From positions 1-32,800 of the forward strand of contig NZ_JAUTDN010000051.1 in NCBI RefSeq assembly GCF_030646155.1: a stretch of 32,800 nucleotides of DNA, given 5' to 3'. The notes under the pieces are model-generated. The model was given only the letters and a program-made list of their open reading frames with translations, searched no databases and was not told where the DNA came from. This document shows, piece by piece, positions 8,352 through 16,024 of the stretch. The DNA is from Conexibacter sp. CPCC 205762 (lineage in GTDB: Bacteria; Actinomycetota; Thermoleophilia; Solirubrobacterales; Solirubrobacteraceae). Made by a program: the position numbers and the translations under genes. The stretch's first letter is position 1. Every line of letters begins with the position of its first letter.

Positions 8352-8367
8352 TCCGGGATCTCCCGGA
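8352..8367. promoter_or_regulatory. Palindromic operator upstream of carboxypeptidase gene
   Basis: A perfect inverted repeat, TCCGGGA-TC-TCCCGGA. It sits just upstream of a possible promoter for the D-Ala-D-Ala carboxypeptidase. A nearly identical copy (9330-9345) precedes the PspC-kinase-regulator operon. Likely binding site of a dimeric regulator. Confidence 0.5.
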
Positions 8368-8390
8368 GTCCCGCTGCGGGTGATCCCGTC

Positions 8391-8419
8391 TTGTGGCATG
8401 CCCGGGGCGCCCGCACAAT
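8391..8419 (+). promoter_or_regulatory. Possible sigma-70 type promoter
   Basis: TTGTGG (8391-8396) and CACAAT (8414-8419) are exactly 17 bases apart and lie 37 bases before the carboxypeptidase ATG. The match is partial (3/6 and 4/6), so this is a suggestion only. The palindrome at 8352-8367 lies directly upstream, where an activator would bind. Confidence 0.35.
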
Positions 8420-8455
8420 CGACTGACTCCTGACCTCCGATCGACCGGAGTCACC

Positions 8456-9313
8456 ATGAAGCAGTCACGCCTGCCGGCGACGGCGGTGGCGGCGTTCGCG
8501 CTCGCCGCCGTCGCGCTCTACGCCGTCCTCACCCTTGTCACGCCCACCGAGCCGTCCGCCGCCCGTCGCGGGCCGACGCCGCGCGGCCTGCCGCCGCACG
8601 CCGCCGCGATCGTCGCCGACGCCGCCAGCGGCACCGTCTACTACGGCGACGGCGAGCGCCGCGCGCTGCCGATCGCGAGCGTGACGAAGCTGATGACCGC
8701 GCTGGTGACGCTCGAACGCGAGCCGCTCGACGCGCTCTTCACCGCGCCGCCGTATCCGAGCGACGGCGACGAGTCGCGCATGTGGCTGGCGACCGGCGAG
8801 CAGGTGACGGTGGGCGACCTGCTGCGCGGCCTGCTGCTGCCGAGCGGCAACGACGCGGCCGCGGCGCTCGCGGTCGGCGTCGCCGGCTCGCGCGAGGCGT
8901 TCGTCGCGCTGATGAACGCGCGGGCGCGCGAGCTGGGCATGCACGACACCCGCTACGCCGACCCGATCGGGCTCGACGACGGCAACCGCTCCAGCGCCGC
9001 CGACCTCGTCACGCTCACGCGCGCGCTGCGCCGCCACGCCTTCTTCCGCGCGACGGTCGCGACGCCGCACCTGACGACCGTCAGCGGCGCCTGGGCGCGC
9101 AGACTCGACAACACCAACGACCTGCTCGGCGGCCCGCTGCACGTCAACGGCGTCAAGACCGGCCACACGAAGGCCGCCGGCTACGTGCTCGTCGGCTCGG
9201 CGACGAAGCGCGGGCGGACCGTGATCTCGGTCGTGCTCGGCACGCGCAGCGAGCGCGACCGCGACGACGCGACGCTGCGGCTGCTCAGATACGGCCTCAA
9301 GCGCGACCGGTGA
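8456..9313 (+). CDS. D-alanyl-D-alanine carboxypeptidase (S11 family, DacA/PBP5-like)
   Basis: A low-molecular-weight penicillin-binding protein that trims the terminal D-Ala from peptidoglycan stem peptides outside the membrane. The 285-residue protein has an N-terminal hydrophobic segment (about 10-28) serving as signal or anchor. All three active-site motifs are present: SVTK (nucleophile Ser75, Lys78), SGN (Ser130 to Asn132) and KTG (234-236). The C-terminal beta domain and amphipathic anchor of PBP5 are absent, so this is the short form. ATG 8456 is chosen because CCGGAG lies six bases upstream and the signal sequence follows at once. A shared palindrome links it to the downstream envelope-stress operon. 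Confidence 0.92.
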   Translation: MKQSRLPATAVAAFALAAVALYAVLTLVTPTEPSAARRGPTPRGLPPHAAAIVADAASGTVYYGDGERRALPIASVTKLMTALVTLEREPLDALFTAPPYPSDGDESRMWLATGEQVTVGDLLRGLLLPSGNDAAAALAVGVAGSREAFVALMNARARELGMHDTRYADPIGLDDGNRSSAADLVTLTRALRRHAFFRATVATPHLTTVSGAWARRLDNTNDLLGGPLHVNGVKTGHTKAAGYVLVGSATKRGRTVISVVLGTRSERDRDDATLRLLRYGLKRDR

Positions 9314-9329
9314 CGAGCGCACCTGCGTC

Positions 9330-9345
9330 TCCGGGAGATCCCGTA
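9330..9345. promoter_or_regulatory. Palindromic operator upstream of PspC-kinase-regulator operon
   Basis: TCCGGGA-GA-TCCCGTA is the same dyad as at 8352-8367 with one mismatch. A further half-site TCCCGGA follows at 9362-9368. The site is 51 bases before the ATG of the PspC gene, consistent with autoregulation by the response regulator encoded in the operon. Confidence 0.45.
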
Positions 9346-9396
9346 GACGCGCCCGGTGACATCCCGGATTGCGAGAGCGCGGCGACGGCGGGCAGA

Positions 9397-10413
9397 ATGG
9401 AGGCGGTGTCCGCAGGTCCGTCCCACCCTGGCGCGCTGCCGCAGCCGCTGCGTCGCGCCCGCGACGGCGCCTGGCTCGGCGGCGTCTGCCGCGGGATGGC
9501 CAACCGCTGGTCGACGCCGGTCGCGCAGCTGCGCGCGCTGTTCGTCGTCGCGAGCCTGTTCGCCGGCCTCGGCCTGCTCGCCTATGCCGCCTGCTGGCTG
9601 GTGCTGCCGACCGACGCCGACGAGGACAGCCCGTCGCTGCTGCGGGGCGTCGCCTCGGTCGCGCTGCTGATCGCGGCGCTGGCGGGGCTGGCGACGGTCG
9701 CCGCGGTGACGGCGGCGGCGACGCTGTTCGGCTTCGGCTGGGCGATCGCGGTCGCGCTCGCCGCCTTCCTGCTCGGGGCGCTCGTGCTGCTGCCGTCGGT
9801 CAGCCCCGCGTGGGTGCTGCCGCCGCTGCTGGCGGCCGCGCTGCCGGCGGTCGTCGTCGCCGCCAGCGGCGTGCGCGTCGAGCCGCAGGCGGGGCTCGTG
9901 ACCGAGCGGCCGCAGACTGCCGCCGAGATCCCCGCCGGCGGCTACCGCACCGGCCTGGGCGACCTCTTCGTCGACCTGCGCGAGCTGCGCGCCGCGCCCG
10001 GCGAGGTCGTGCCGCTGAAGCTGGAGACGGGCTTCGGCCGCACCGTCGTGGCGCTGCCGCGCGACCGCTGCTTCGCGGTCGAGGTGCGCTACGAGGCCGG
10101 CGTCGGCGGCTGGGACTCGGTCCGCTCGCTGGCGCAGAGCGTGCGGCTGCGCAGCCCGGTCCGCAGCCGGCCGGCGGTGGTGCTGTTCGGCGACCCGCGC
10201 TTCGGGCGCAGCGGCGCCTGGAGACGCGCGGTGGTGCGCAGACACGTGCCGCTGCTGCGGGTCGACTACAGAACGGTCGGCGGCGACCTGTGGCTGCGCG
10301 ACTACCCGTCCGGCGTCGGCCCGCTCGCCGATCCGTGGTGGTCCGACGTCGCGGGCGGCGGCGATCCCTGCGCATCCACACCCACCCTCCACCGGAGGGG
10401 AGGGAGCAGATGA
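9397..10413 (+). CDS. PspC-domain membrane protein with LiaF-like C-terminus
   Basis: A 338-residue membrane protein, probably the stress-sensing partner of the kinase encoded next. Residues 20-70 form a PspC domain (RRARDGAWLGGVCRGMANRW, then hydrophobic LRALFVVASLFAGLGLLAYAA, then WLVLPTD). Several further membrane segments run to about residue 155. The last 150 residues are soluble and beta-rich (TGLGDLFVDLREL to GGDLWLRDYP), resembling the toast-rack domain of LiaF-type proteins, as expected of an inhibitor or signal detector. Known LiaFSR and PspC-kinase systems respond to cell-wall or membrane damage. The ATG at 9397 precedes the PspC motif by about 20 residues; GTG 9406 is also possible. 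The stop overlaps the kinase ATG (ATGA). Confidence 0.85.
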   Translation: MEAVSAGPSHPGALPQPLRRARDGAWLGGVCRGMANRWSTPVAQLRALFVVASLFAGLGLLAYAACWLVLPTDADEDSPSLLRGVASVALLIAALAGLATVAAVTAAATLFGFGWAIAVALAAFLLGALVLLPSVSPAWVLPPLLAAALPAVVVAASGVRVEPQAGLVTERPQTAAEIPAGGYRTGLGDLFVDLRELRAAPGEVVPLKLETGFGRTVVALPRDRCFAVEVRYEAGVGGWDSVRSLAQSVRLRSPVRSRPAVVLFGDPRFGRSGAWRRAVVRRHVPLLRVDYRTVGGDLWLRDYPSGVGPLADPWWSDVAGGGDPCASTPTLHRRGGSR

Positions 10414-11621
10414 GCGGCGCCGCGCGCTGGCGCGATCCCGCGTGGCGGGCGACGGCGCTGATCGGGCTCGTGCTGCTGACCGCGCTCGTGCTCGCGCTCG
10501 CGGCCGAGCAGCGCTCCGCGCGCCTGCTGGCGGTCGGGCTCGCGCTCGCCGCGGTGCCGGGCGTCGTCGTCGCGCTCGTCCCCGCGACGGTGCGGCGGCT
10601 GCGCGGCCCCGAGGGGCGCTCGCTGCTGTTGGGGATCCCGGTCGCGCTGGCGGCGCTGCTGCTGCTTGCGGTCGTCGGCGCCGACCACCGCCGGCTGCTG
10701 CCGCTGACGGTCGCGCTGCTCGGCGCCGGCGCCGGCCTCGTGCTGATCGGCAACGAGCTGCGCCAGCGCACCGCACGCGCCGGCGCTCGCGCGGAGCGCT
10801 CGCCGTGGCAGCAGATGACGGCGGTCGAGCGGGTCCGCTCGCTGCCGTGGCAGGCGGCGGTCGGGGCACTGCTGATCGGCTGGTCGACCCTGCTCGGCCT
10901 CGGCGCGGTCGGCCCCTACCTCGCCGACACGGGGCTGACGGTGGCGCTGCTGGTTGTCGTGCTCGTCGGCATGGGCGGGCTGGTGCTGGTGCTCGTGCCG
11001 CTGCTCGTCGGCGCCGCCGCCCGCGGCGACCGCGACCAGCTGCTGCGGGCGCGCGAGGACGAGCGGCTGCGCGTCGCCGCGCATCTGCACGACTCGGTCC
11101 TGCAGACGCTCGCGCTCGTGCAGCGCCAGGCCGGTGATCCGGCCGCGGTCGCGCGGCTGGCGCGCAGCCAGGAGCGGGCGCTGCGGGCGTGGATGGCCGG
11201 CGAGGCGGAGCTGGGAGCGTCGACGCTCGCGGGCGCGCTGCACGCGACCGTCGAGGAGGTCGAGCAGGAGCACGCGATCGAGGTCGAGGTGACGGTGCTC
11301 GGCGATCGTCCGCTCGACGAGCCCGGCCGCGCGCTCGTCGCGGCGGCGCGCGAGGCGCTGCGCAACGCCGCCCGGCACGCGCGCGGCAGCGCGGTCGTCG
11401 TCTTCGCGGAGCTGTCGGAGGGCGGCGCCGCCGTCTACGTGCGCGACGAGGGCGACGGCTTCGAGCTGGAGGCGGTCCCGCGCGAGCGCCGCGGCGTGCG
11501 CGACGCGATCGTCGGGCGGATGGCGGGAGCGGGAGGGACGGCCAGCATCGACTCGGCCGCCGGAGAAGGAACCGAGGTCGCGCTGCGGCTCGGCGACGCG
11601 ATCGAAGGGAGCGCAGGATGA
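10410..11621 (+). CDS. Membrane sensor histidine kinase (LiaS/NarL type)
   Basis: A 403-residue kinase with six or so hydrophobic segments in the first 205 residues and no obvious extracellular sensor domain, which suits a kinase controlled by an accessory membrane protein. The dimerisation and phospho-acceptor region RLRVAAHLHDSVLQTLALVQ places the phosphorylated histidine at His227. The ATP-binding domain has an N-box (REALRNAARHARGS) and a G1-like DEGDGFELE box; the G2 region is reduced (RRGVRDAIVGRM). A strong ribosome site GGAGGGGAGGGAG precedes the ATG. It overlaps both neighbours by four bases, giving a translationally coupled three-gene unit with the PspC protein and the regulator. 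Confidence 0.92.
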   Translation: MSGAARWRDPAWRATALIGLVLLTALVLALAAEQRSARLLAVGLALAAVPGVVVALVPATVRRLRGPEGRSLLLGIPVALAALLLLAVVGADHRRLLPLTVALLGAGAGLVLIGNELRQRTARAGARAERSPWQQMTAVERVRSLPWQAAVGALLIGWSTLLGLGAVGPYLADTGLTVALLVVVLVGMGGLVLVLVPLLVGAAARGDRDQLLRAREDERLRVAAHLHDSVLQTLALVQRQAGDPAAVARLARSQERALRAWMAGEAELGASTLAGALHATVEEVEQEHAIEVEVTVLGDRPLDEPGRALVAAAREALRNAARHARGSAVVVFAELSEGGAAVYVRDEGDGFELEAVPRERRGVRDAIVGRMAGAGGTASIDSAAGEGTEVALRLGDAIEGSAG

Positions 11622-12325
11622 GCGAGCACGAGGCGGCACGCGCCGCGGGCGGCGATGCGGCGGCGGGCGACGTGGCGGCAGGCGACCGCCCGGTCGTGGT
11701 GATCGTCGACGACCACCACATCTTCCGCGCCGGCGTGCGCGCGGAGCTGGCCGAGAGCTGCGCGGTCGTCGGCGAGGCGGCGACGCCGGCGGAGGCGATC
11801 GCGGTGATCGCCAAGAGCTCGCCCGACGTCGTCCTGCTCGACGTCCACCTGCCCGACGGCGGCGGGATCGCGGTGCTGGAGGCGTTCCGCAGCGAGGCCG
11901 ACGCGCCCGCCTTCCTCGCGCTGTCGGTCTCCGACGCGGCCGACGACGTCGTGCCGATGGTGCGCGCCGGCGCGCGCGGCTACGTCACCAAGACGATCGA
12001 CACGCCGGCGCTGCTCGACGCGATCAGGCGCGTCCGCGACGGCGAGCCGTACTTCAGCCCCCGCCTCGCCGCCTTCGTGCTGCAGGCGTTCAGCAGCCCG
12101 CCGCAGCCGGCCGCCGCCGACGAGCTGGACCAGCTGACCCCGCGCGAGCGCGAGGTGCTCCACCACCTCGCGCGCGGCTACGCCTACAAGGCGATCGGCG
12201 CCCGTCTCGGGATCAGCCCGCGCACCGTCGAGTCGCACGTCGGCTCGGTGCTGCGCAAGCTGCAGCTCTCCTCCCGCCACGAGCTGAGCCACTGGGCCGC
12301 CACCCGCGGCCTCGTCGACGAGTGA
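11618..12325 (+). CDS. NarL/LuxR-family response regulator
   Basis: The 235-residue output regulator of the PspC-kinase system. An Ala/Gly-rich N-terminal tail of about 24 residues precedes the receiver domain (VVVIVDDHHIFRAG), with phospho-acceptor Asp75 in VVLLDVHLPDGGG and the conserved Lys in GYVTKTIDTP. The LuxR helix-turn-helix runs from LTPREREVLHHLARG to LRKLQLSSRHELSHW. The ATG overlaps the kinase stop (ATGA). A plausible target is the dyad TCCGGGA-N2-TCCCGGA found before both its own operon and the carboxypeptidase gene, which would tie the system to peptidoglycan remodelling; that link is inferred from the shared site only. Confidence 0.92.
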   Translation: MSEHEAARAAGGDAAAGDVAAGDRPVVVIVDDHHIFRAGVRAELAESCAVVGEAATPAEAIAVIAKSSPDVVLLDVHLPDGGGIAVLEAFRSEADAPAFLALSVSDAADDVVPMVRAGARGYVTKTIDTPALLDAIRRVRDGEPYFSPRLAAFVLQAFSSPPQPAAADELDQLTPREREVLHHLARGYAYKAIGARLGISPRTVESHVGSVLRKLQLSSRHELSHWAATRGLVDE

Positions 12326-12406
12326 CCGCAGCCGCCGGCCCGCAGCGGCGAGATGGGGTCGCGAGTGCATGTCGCCGGCGCCGCGCCCGGCGTAGCCTCG
12401 AACCGC

Positions 12407-13771
12407 GTGACCGCAACACGCAGCCCCTCGTCCGCTGACCCCGCACTGGACGCGATCTTCCAAGCCGTCCTCCGGCGCAGCCCCGCCGAGCCGGAGTTCC
12501 ACCAGGCCGTGCAGGAGGTGCTGGAGACGATCGGCCCGGCCGTCTCGCAGCATCCCGAGTACGCGCGCCAGAAGCTGCTCGAGCGGATCGCCGAGCCGGA
12601 GCGCCAGGTCATCTTCCGCGTCCCGTGGGCTGACGACCGCGGCGAGGTGCACGTCAACCGCGGCTACCGCGTCGAGTACAACAGCGCGCTCGGCCCCTAC
12701 AAGGGAGGCCTCCGCTTCCATCCCTCCGTGTCGCTCGGGATCGTCAAGTTCCTCGGCTTCGAGCAGGTCTTCAAGAACGCGATCACGGGCATGCCGATCG
12801 GCGGCGGCAAGGGCGGCGCCGACTTCGACCCGAAGGGCAGGTCGGACGCGGAGGTGATGCGCTTCTGCCAGTCGTACATGACCGAGCTGCATCGCCACAT
12901 CGGCGAGCACACCGACGTGCCGGCGGGCGACATCGGCGTCGGCGAGCGCGAGCTCGGCTACCTCTTCGGCCAGTACAAGCGGATCACCAACCGCTACGAG
13001 TCGGGCGTGCTGACCGGCAAGGGACTTGCCTGGGGCGGCGCGCGCGTCCGCCGCGAGGCGACCGGCTACGGCACGGTCATCTTCGCCGCGGAGATGCTGC
13101 GGACGCGCGACCAGTCGCTGAGCGGTCGCGTCGTCGTCGTCTCGGGCTCGGGCAACGTCGCGATCCACGCGATCGAGAAGTGCCGGCAGCTCGGCGCGCA
13201 GGTGATCGCCTGCTCGGACTCGACCGGCTACGTCTGCGACCCGCAGGGCATCGACGTCGCCCTGCTCAAGCAGGTCAAGGAGGTCGAGCGCGCGCCGATC
13301 GTCGCCTACGCCGAGCGCCGCGCCGGCGCTCGCTTCGTGCCGGGCCGGCGCGTGTGGGAGCTTGCGTGCGAGGTCGCGCTGCCGTGCGCGACGCAGAACG
13401 AGCTCGACGGTGACGACGCCCGCGCGCTCGTCGCCGGCGGCGTGCTGGCGGTGGCCGAGGGCGCCAACATGCCGTGCACGCCGGAGGCGGTGCGGGTGCT
13501 GCGGGCGGCGGGCGTGCTGTTCGCGCCCGGCAAGGCCGCCAACGCCGGCGGCGTCGCGACGAGCGCGCTGGAGATGCAGCAGAACGCCTCGCGCGACTCG
13601 TGGAGCTTCGAGCACAGCGAGGCGCGGCTGACGGAGATCATGACCGGCATCCACGCGCGCTGCGCGGCGACCGCCGAGCAGTACGGCGCGCCCGGTGACT
13701 ACGTCCTGGGCGCGAACATGGCCGGCTTCGTCCGCGTCGCCGACGCGATGCTCGCGCTCGGCCTCGTCTGA
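12407..13771 (+). CDS. gdhA: NADP-type glutamate dehydrogenase
   Basis: Converts 2-oxoglutarate and ammonia to glutamate, normally with NADPH for the biosynthetic class to which this sequence belongs. From GTG 12407 the protein has 454 residues, like E. coli GdhA. The substrate-binding and catalytic region is intact: RVEYNSALGPYKGGLRFHPS, then PIGGGKGGADFDPKG with the catalytic lysine, then PAGDIGVGERELGYLFGQYK. The Rossmann domain follows with VVVSGSGNVAIHAIEK, and the C-terminal part holds CATQNELD and the conserved KAANAGGVATSALEMQQN. An upstream ATG at 12353 would add 18 unconserved residues. TAGCCT (12393-12398) is eight bases before the GTG with no ribosome site, suggesting a leaderless message. 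Confidence 0.95.
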   Translation: MTATRSPSSADPALDAIFQAVLRRSPAEPEFHQAVQEVLETIGPAVSQHPEYARQKLLERIAEPERQVIFRVPWADDRGEVHVNRGYRVEYNSALGPYKGGLRFHPSVSLGIVKFLGFEQVFKNAITGMPIGGGKGGADFDPKGRSDAEVMRFCQSYMTELHRHIGEHTDVPAGDIGVGERELGYLFGQYKRITNRYESGVLTGKGLAWGGARVRREATGYGTVIFAAEMLRTRDQSLSGRVVVVSGSGNVAIHAIEKCRQLGAQVIACSDSTGYVCDPQGIDVALLKQVKEVERAPIVAYAERRAGARFVPGRRVWELACEVALPCATQNELDGDDARALVAGGVLAVAEGANMPCTPEAVRVLRAAGVLFAPGKAANAGGVATSALEMQQNASRDSWSFEHSEARLTEIMTGIHARCAATAEQYGAPGDYVLGANMAGFVRVADAMLALGLV

Positions 13772-13785
13772 GGTCCGGTCCCGGA

Positions 13786-13812
13786 CGGGGCCGCCGCACG
13801 GTGGCGGCCCCG
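13786..13812. terminator. Bidirectional terminator hairpin between gdhA and the Gre-like gene
   Basis: A perfect 10-bp stem, CGGGGCCGCC pairing with GGCGGCCCCG around a 7-base loop, lies between two converging genes. There is no U-tract on either side, as is common in high-GC actinobacteria. Confidence 0.7.
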
Positions 13813-13824
13813 CCCAGGACGATT

Positions 13825-14223
13825 TCAGCCGACCGAGATCAGCTCGACGGCGCGGACGCCGCCCGGCGTGAGCACCTCGACGACGTCGCCGGCGCGTCTG
13901 CCGACGAGCGCGCCGCCGATCGGCGAGACGACCGAGATGTCGCCGATCGCCGGGTCGGCCTCGGCGGCGCCGACGAGCCGGCAGTCGCGCGAGCCGCCGC
14001 CGCCGATGCGGATGCGGATCGGCTGGCCGATGCCGGCGACGCCGAGCTGCGGCGGCGGCGCGATCTGCACGTGCGCCAGCGTCACCTCCAGCTCGGCGAT
14101 GCGGCGGTCGAGCGCGTCGCCGTCGCCGTGCGGGCGGGTCCCGCGCAGGCGCGCGAGCTCTGCGCTCAGCCGCTCGTGTCCCTTGCGCGTGATCAGCTCG
14201 GGCGTGGCGGCAACGGACGACAT
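13825..14223 (-). CDS. Short Gre-family transcription factor (GreA/Rnk-like)
   Basis: A 132-residue protein with a clear GreA/GreB C-terminal FKBP-like domain: ISVVSPIGGALVGRRAGDVVEVLTPGG (about residues 96-122) matches the most conserved GreA block. GreA normally has about 158 residues. Here the N-terminal coiled coil is about 25 residues shorter, and the acidic tip equivalent to DLKENAEY of E. coli GreA, which reaches the polymerase active site, is missing; the turn reads RPHGDGDALDRR. It therefore probably binds polymerase through the secondary channel but cannot stimulate transcript cleavage in the usual way, like Rnk or the inhibitory Gre relatives. The start is fixed by AAGGAG close upstream. 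A 15-bp hairpin lies in its leader. Confidence 0.85.
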   Translation of the reverse strand: MSSVAATPELITRKGHERLSAELARLRGTRPHGDGDALDRRIAELEVTLAHVQIAPPPQLGVAGIGQPIRIRIGGGGSRDCRLVGAAEADPAIGDISVVSPIGGALVGRRAGDVVEVLTPGGVRAVELISVG

Positions 14224-14250
14224 GGGACTCCTTCGGAGAGGGTTGACGAC

Positions 14251-14287
14251 GACGGGACGACGCGCTGCGGAGGCGCGTCGTCCCGTC
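14251..14287. terminator. Strong 15-bp hairpin in the leader of the Gre-like gene
   Basis: GACGGGACGACGCGC (14251-14265) pairs perfectly with 14273-14287 around a 7-base loop. It lies after the response regulator that ends at 14359 and 28 bases before the Gre-like start, both on the minus strand. It may terminate the upstream two-component operon, or act as an attenuator within the leader of the Gre-like gene. No U-tract follows. Confidence 0.6.
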
Positions 14288-14358
14288 GCAGACCATCGTC
14301 GTCCGGCCGCTGCGCGAAGGCCATGCACTCGCGGCCCCATCGCGCCGCGGCGGCGGCG

Positions 14359-15018
14359 TCAGGGCTCGACCAGTCTGCGCCGCACGGCGTAGCGGGTCAG
14401 CTGGACGCGGTCGTGCACGCCGAGCTTGTCGAGGATGTTCGCGCGATGGCGCCCGACCGTCTTGGCGCTGATCCCGAGCGCGCTCGCGATCTCGTCGTTC
14501 GTGCGCGCCTGCGCGATCAGCGCGACGATCTCGCGCTCGCGCGGCGTCAGCGGGTCGACGCGCACCCGCTCGCCCCGCCGCGCGCGTTCGAGGTGCTCGC
14601 GGACGATCGCCCGCACCGCGCTCGGGTAGAGGAACGGCTCGCCCCGCAGCACGGCGCGGCAGGCCTCGACGAGATCGCGGTCGACCGACGTCTTCAGCAC
14701 GTACCCGGACGCGCCCGCGGCGAGCGCGTCGAACAGGTACTCCTCGTCGTCGTACATCGACAGCATCAGCGTCCGCGTCGACGGGCTCCGCGCCGCCAGC
14801 GCGCGGGCCGCCTGCAGGCCGGACGTCCCGGGCATCGCGACGTCCAGCACCGCGAGGTCGACCTGCTCGGCGACGGCCAGGTCGGCGGCGGTCGCGCCGT
14901 CGGCGGCCTCGGCGACGACGGTGAAGTCGGGCCGCGCCTCCAGCACCCGGCGGACCCCGTCGCGGACGATCGGATGGTCGTCGGCGATCAGCACCCGCGC
15001 GGTCAGCGGGACGGTCAT
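14359..15018 (-). CDS. NarL/LuxR-family response regulator (second of a paralogous pair)
   Basis: A 219-residue regulator with receiver (VLIADDHPIVRDG), phospho-acceptor Asp59 in LAVLDVAMPG, and Lys in GYVLKTSVDRD. The LuxR helix-turn-helix runs from LTPREREIVALIAQA to KLGVHDRVQLTRY. It closely resembles the regulator at 16025-16669 over its full length (for example GYVLKT, ACRAVLRGEPFLYPSAV and RANILDKLGVHDRV), so the two arose by duplication around the kinase gene. The ATG overlaps the kinase stop (ATGA), so this copy is translationally coupled to the kinase. The two differ at positions in the recognition helix region (SAKTVGRHR against SKKTVERHR), so targets may have diverged. Confidence 0.92.
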   Translation of the reverse strand: MTVPLTARVLIADDHPIVRDGVRRVLEARPDFTVVAEAADGATAADLAVAEQVDLAVLDVAMPGTSGLQAARALAARSPSTRTLMLSMYDDEEYLFDALAAGASGYVLKTSVDRDLVEACRAVLRGEPFLYPSAVRAIVREHLERARRGERVRVDPLTPREREIVALIAQARTNDEIASALGISAKTVGRHRANILDKLGVHDRVQLTRYAVRRRLVEP

Positions 15019-15983
15019 GGCGCCGCGCCCGGCACGAGCAGCCGGACCGTCGTCCCGCGGGGGCGCGCGGGCGACAGCGTCAGCTGCGCGCCGATCAGCA
15101 TCGCCCGCTCGCGCATCCCCGGGATCCCGTCGGAGGAGCCGGCGGCATCAGGCGGCAGGCCGCGACCGTCGTCGCTGACCTCCAGCACGACCGCGCCGCC
15201 GGCCGCGCGCAGCGAGACGGCGACCTGCTCGGCGCCGGCGTGGCGCGCGACGTTCGTCAGCGCCTCCTGCGCGACGCGGTAGACGACCAGCTCGTGCGCC
15301 GGCTCCAGCTCGACCGGCGCGATCCGCCGCTCGACCTGCAGCCCCGTCTGCTCGGCGAACGCGGCGACGAGCGCCTTCAGCGCGCTCTGCAGGCCGAGGT
15401 CGTCGAGCAGCTGCGGGCGCAGGCGCGCGGCGATGCGGCGCACGTCGGTCGCTCCCGCGCGGGCGGTCTCGCGCAGCTCCTCGAGCTCGGGCTGCAGCTC
15501 GGCCGGGATGCGGGCGGTGAGCGTCTCGATCTGGAGCATCATCGCGGTGAAGATCTGGCCGACCTCGTCGTGCAGCTCGCGCGCGACGCGCCGCCGCTCG
15601 TCCTCCTGCGCGCTCAGCGCGCGCTGCCCGCTGGCGCGCCGCTCGACCTCCAGCCGCTCGAGCATCTCGTTGAACGCCTGCGCCAGCTCGGCGACGTCGG
15701 GCACGCCGGTGACGGGCACGCGCTGCCCCGGCTGCAGCGGGTCGATCCGCCGCATCGTCGACGTCACCGCCACCAGCGGCTTGAGCGCCGGCCGCAGCAG
15801 CACGAACGTCAGCGCGAGCATCGCCGCCAGCCCGCCGGCCAGCACCGCCAGCTCGGCCCCCGCGATCGGGATCGAGACCGTCACGGGCGCGAACACGAGC
15901 AGCACGAAGACGAGCGCCAGCACCGCGACGTCGATCGCGAACACGCGCCAGAACAGCGGCAGGACGCGGATGCGGCGAGGCAT
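15015..15983 (-). CDS. HAMP-domain sensor histidine kinase
   Basis: A 322-residue kinase with two membrane segments close together (about 14-32 and 41-62) and almost no external loop, so it probably senses within the membrane or cytoplasm. A HAMP linker follows (RPALKPLVAVTSTMRRIDPLQ to AFNEMLERLE). The phospho-acceptor is His138 in RRVARELHDEVGQIFTAMML. The ATP-binding domain shows the N-box VAQEALTNVARHAGA, G1 box SDDGRGLPPDAAG and G2 box GIPGMRERAMLIGA. ATG 15983 is preferred; GTG 15992 is an alternative. It sits between two paralogous regulators on the same strand, 41 bases after the first and overlapping the second, so one kinase probably serves two outputs. Confidence 0.92.
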   Translation of the reverse strand: MPRRIRVLPLFWRVFAIDVAVLALVFVLLVFAPVTVSIPIAGAELAVLAGGLAAMLALTFVLLRPALKPLVAVTSTMRRIDPLQPGQRVPVTGVPDVAELAQAFNEMLERLEVERRASGQRALSAQEDERRRVARELHDEVGQIFTAMMLQIETLTARIPAELQPELEELRETARAGATDVRRIAARLRPQLLDDLGLQSALKALVAAFAEQTGLQVERRIAPVELEPAHELVVYRVAQEALTNVARHAGAEQVAVSLRAAGGAVVLEVSDDGRGLPPDAAGSSDGIPGMRERAMLIGAQLTLSPARPRGTTVRLLVPGAAP

Positions 15984-16024
15984 GAGATCCACTGTGGCAG
16001 CTCCGCGCCGGCGCGGTTCGCCGA

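Noticed and set aside
11435..14296. A 953-codon minus-strand frame covering the kinase end, regulator, gdhA and the Gre-like gene
   Set aside because: It spans several well-identified genes in other frames, has no domain, and shows the same antisense composition.
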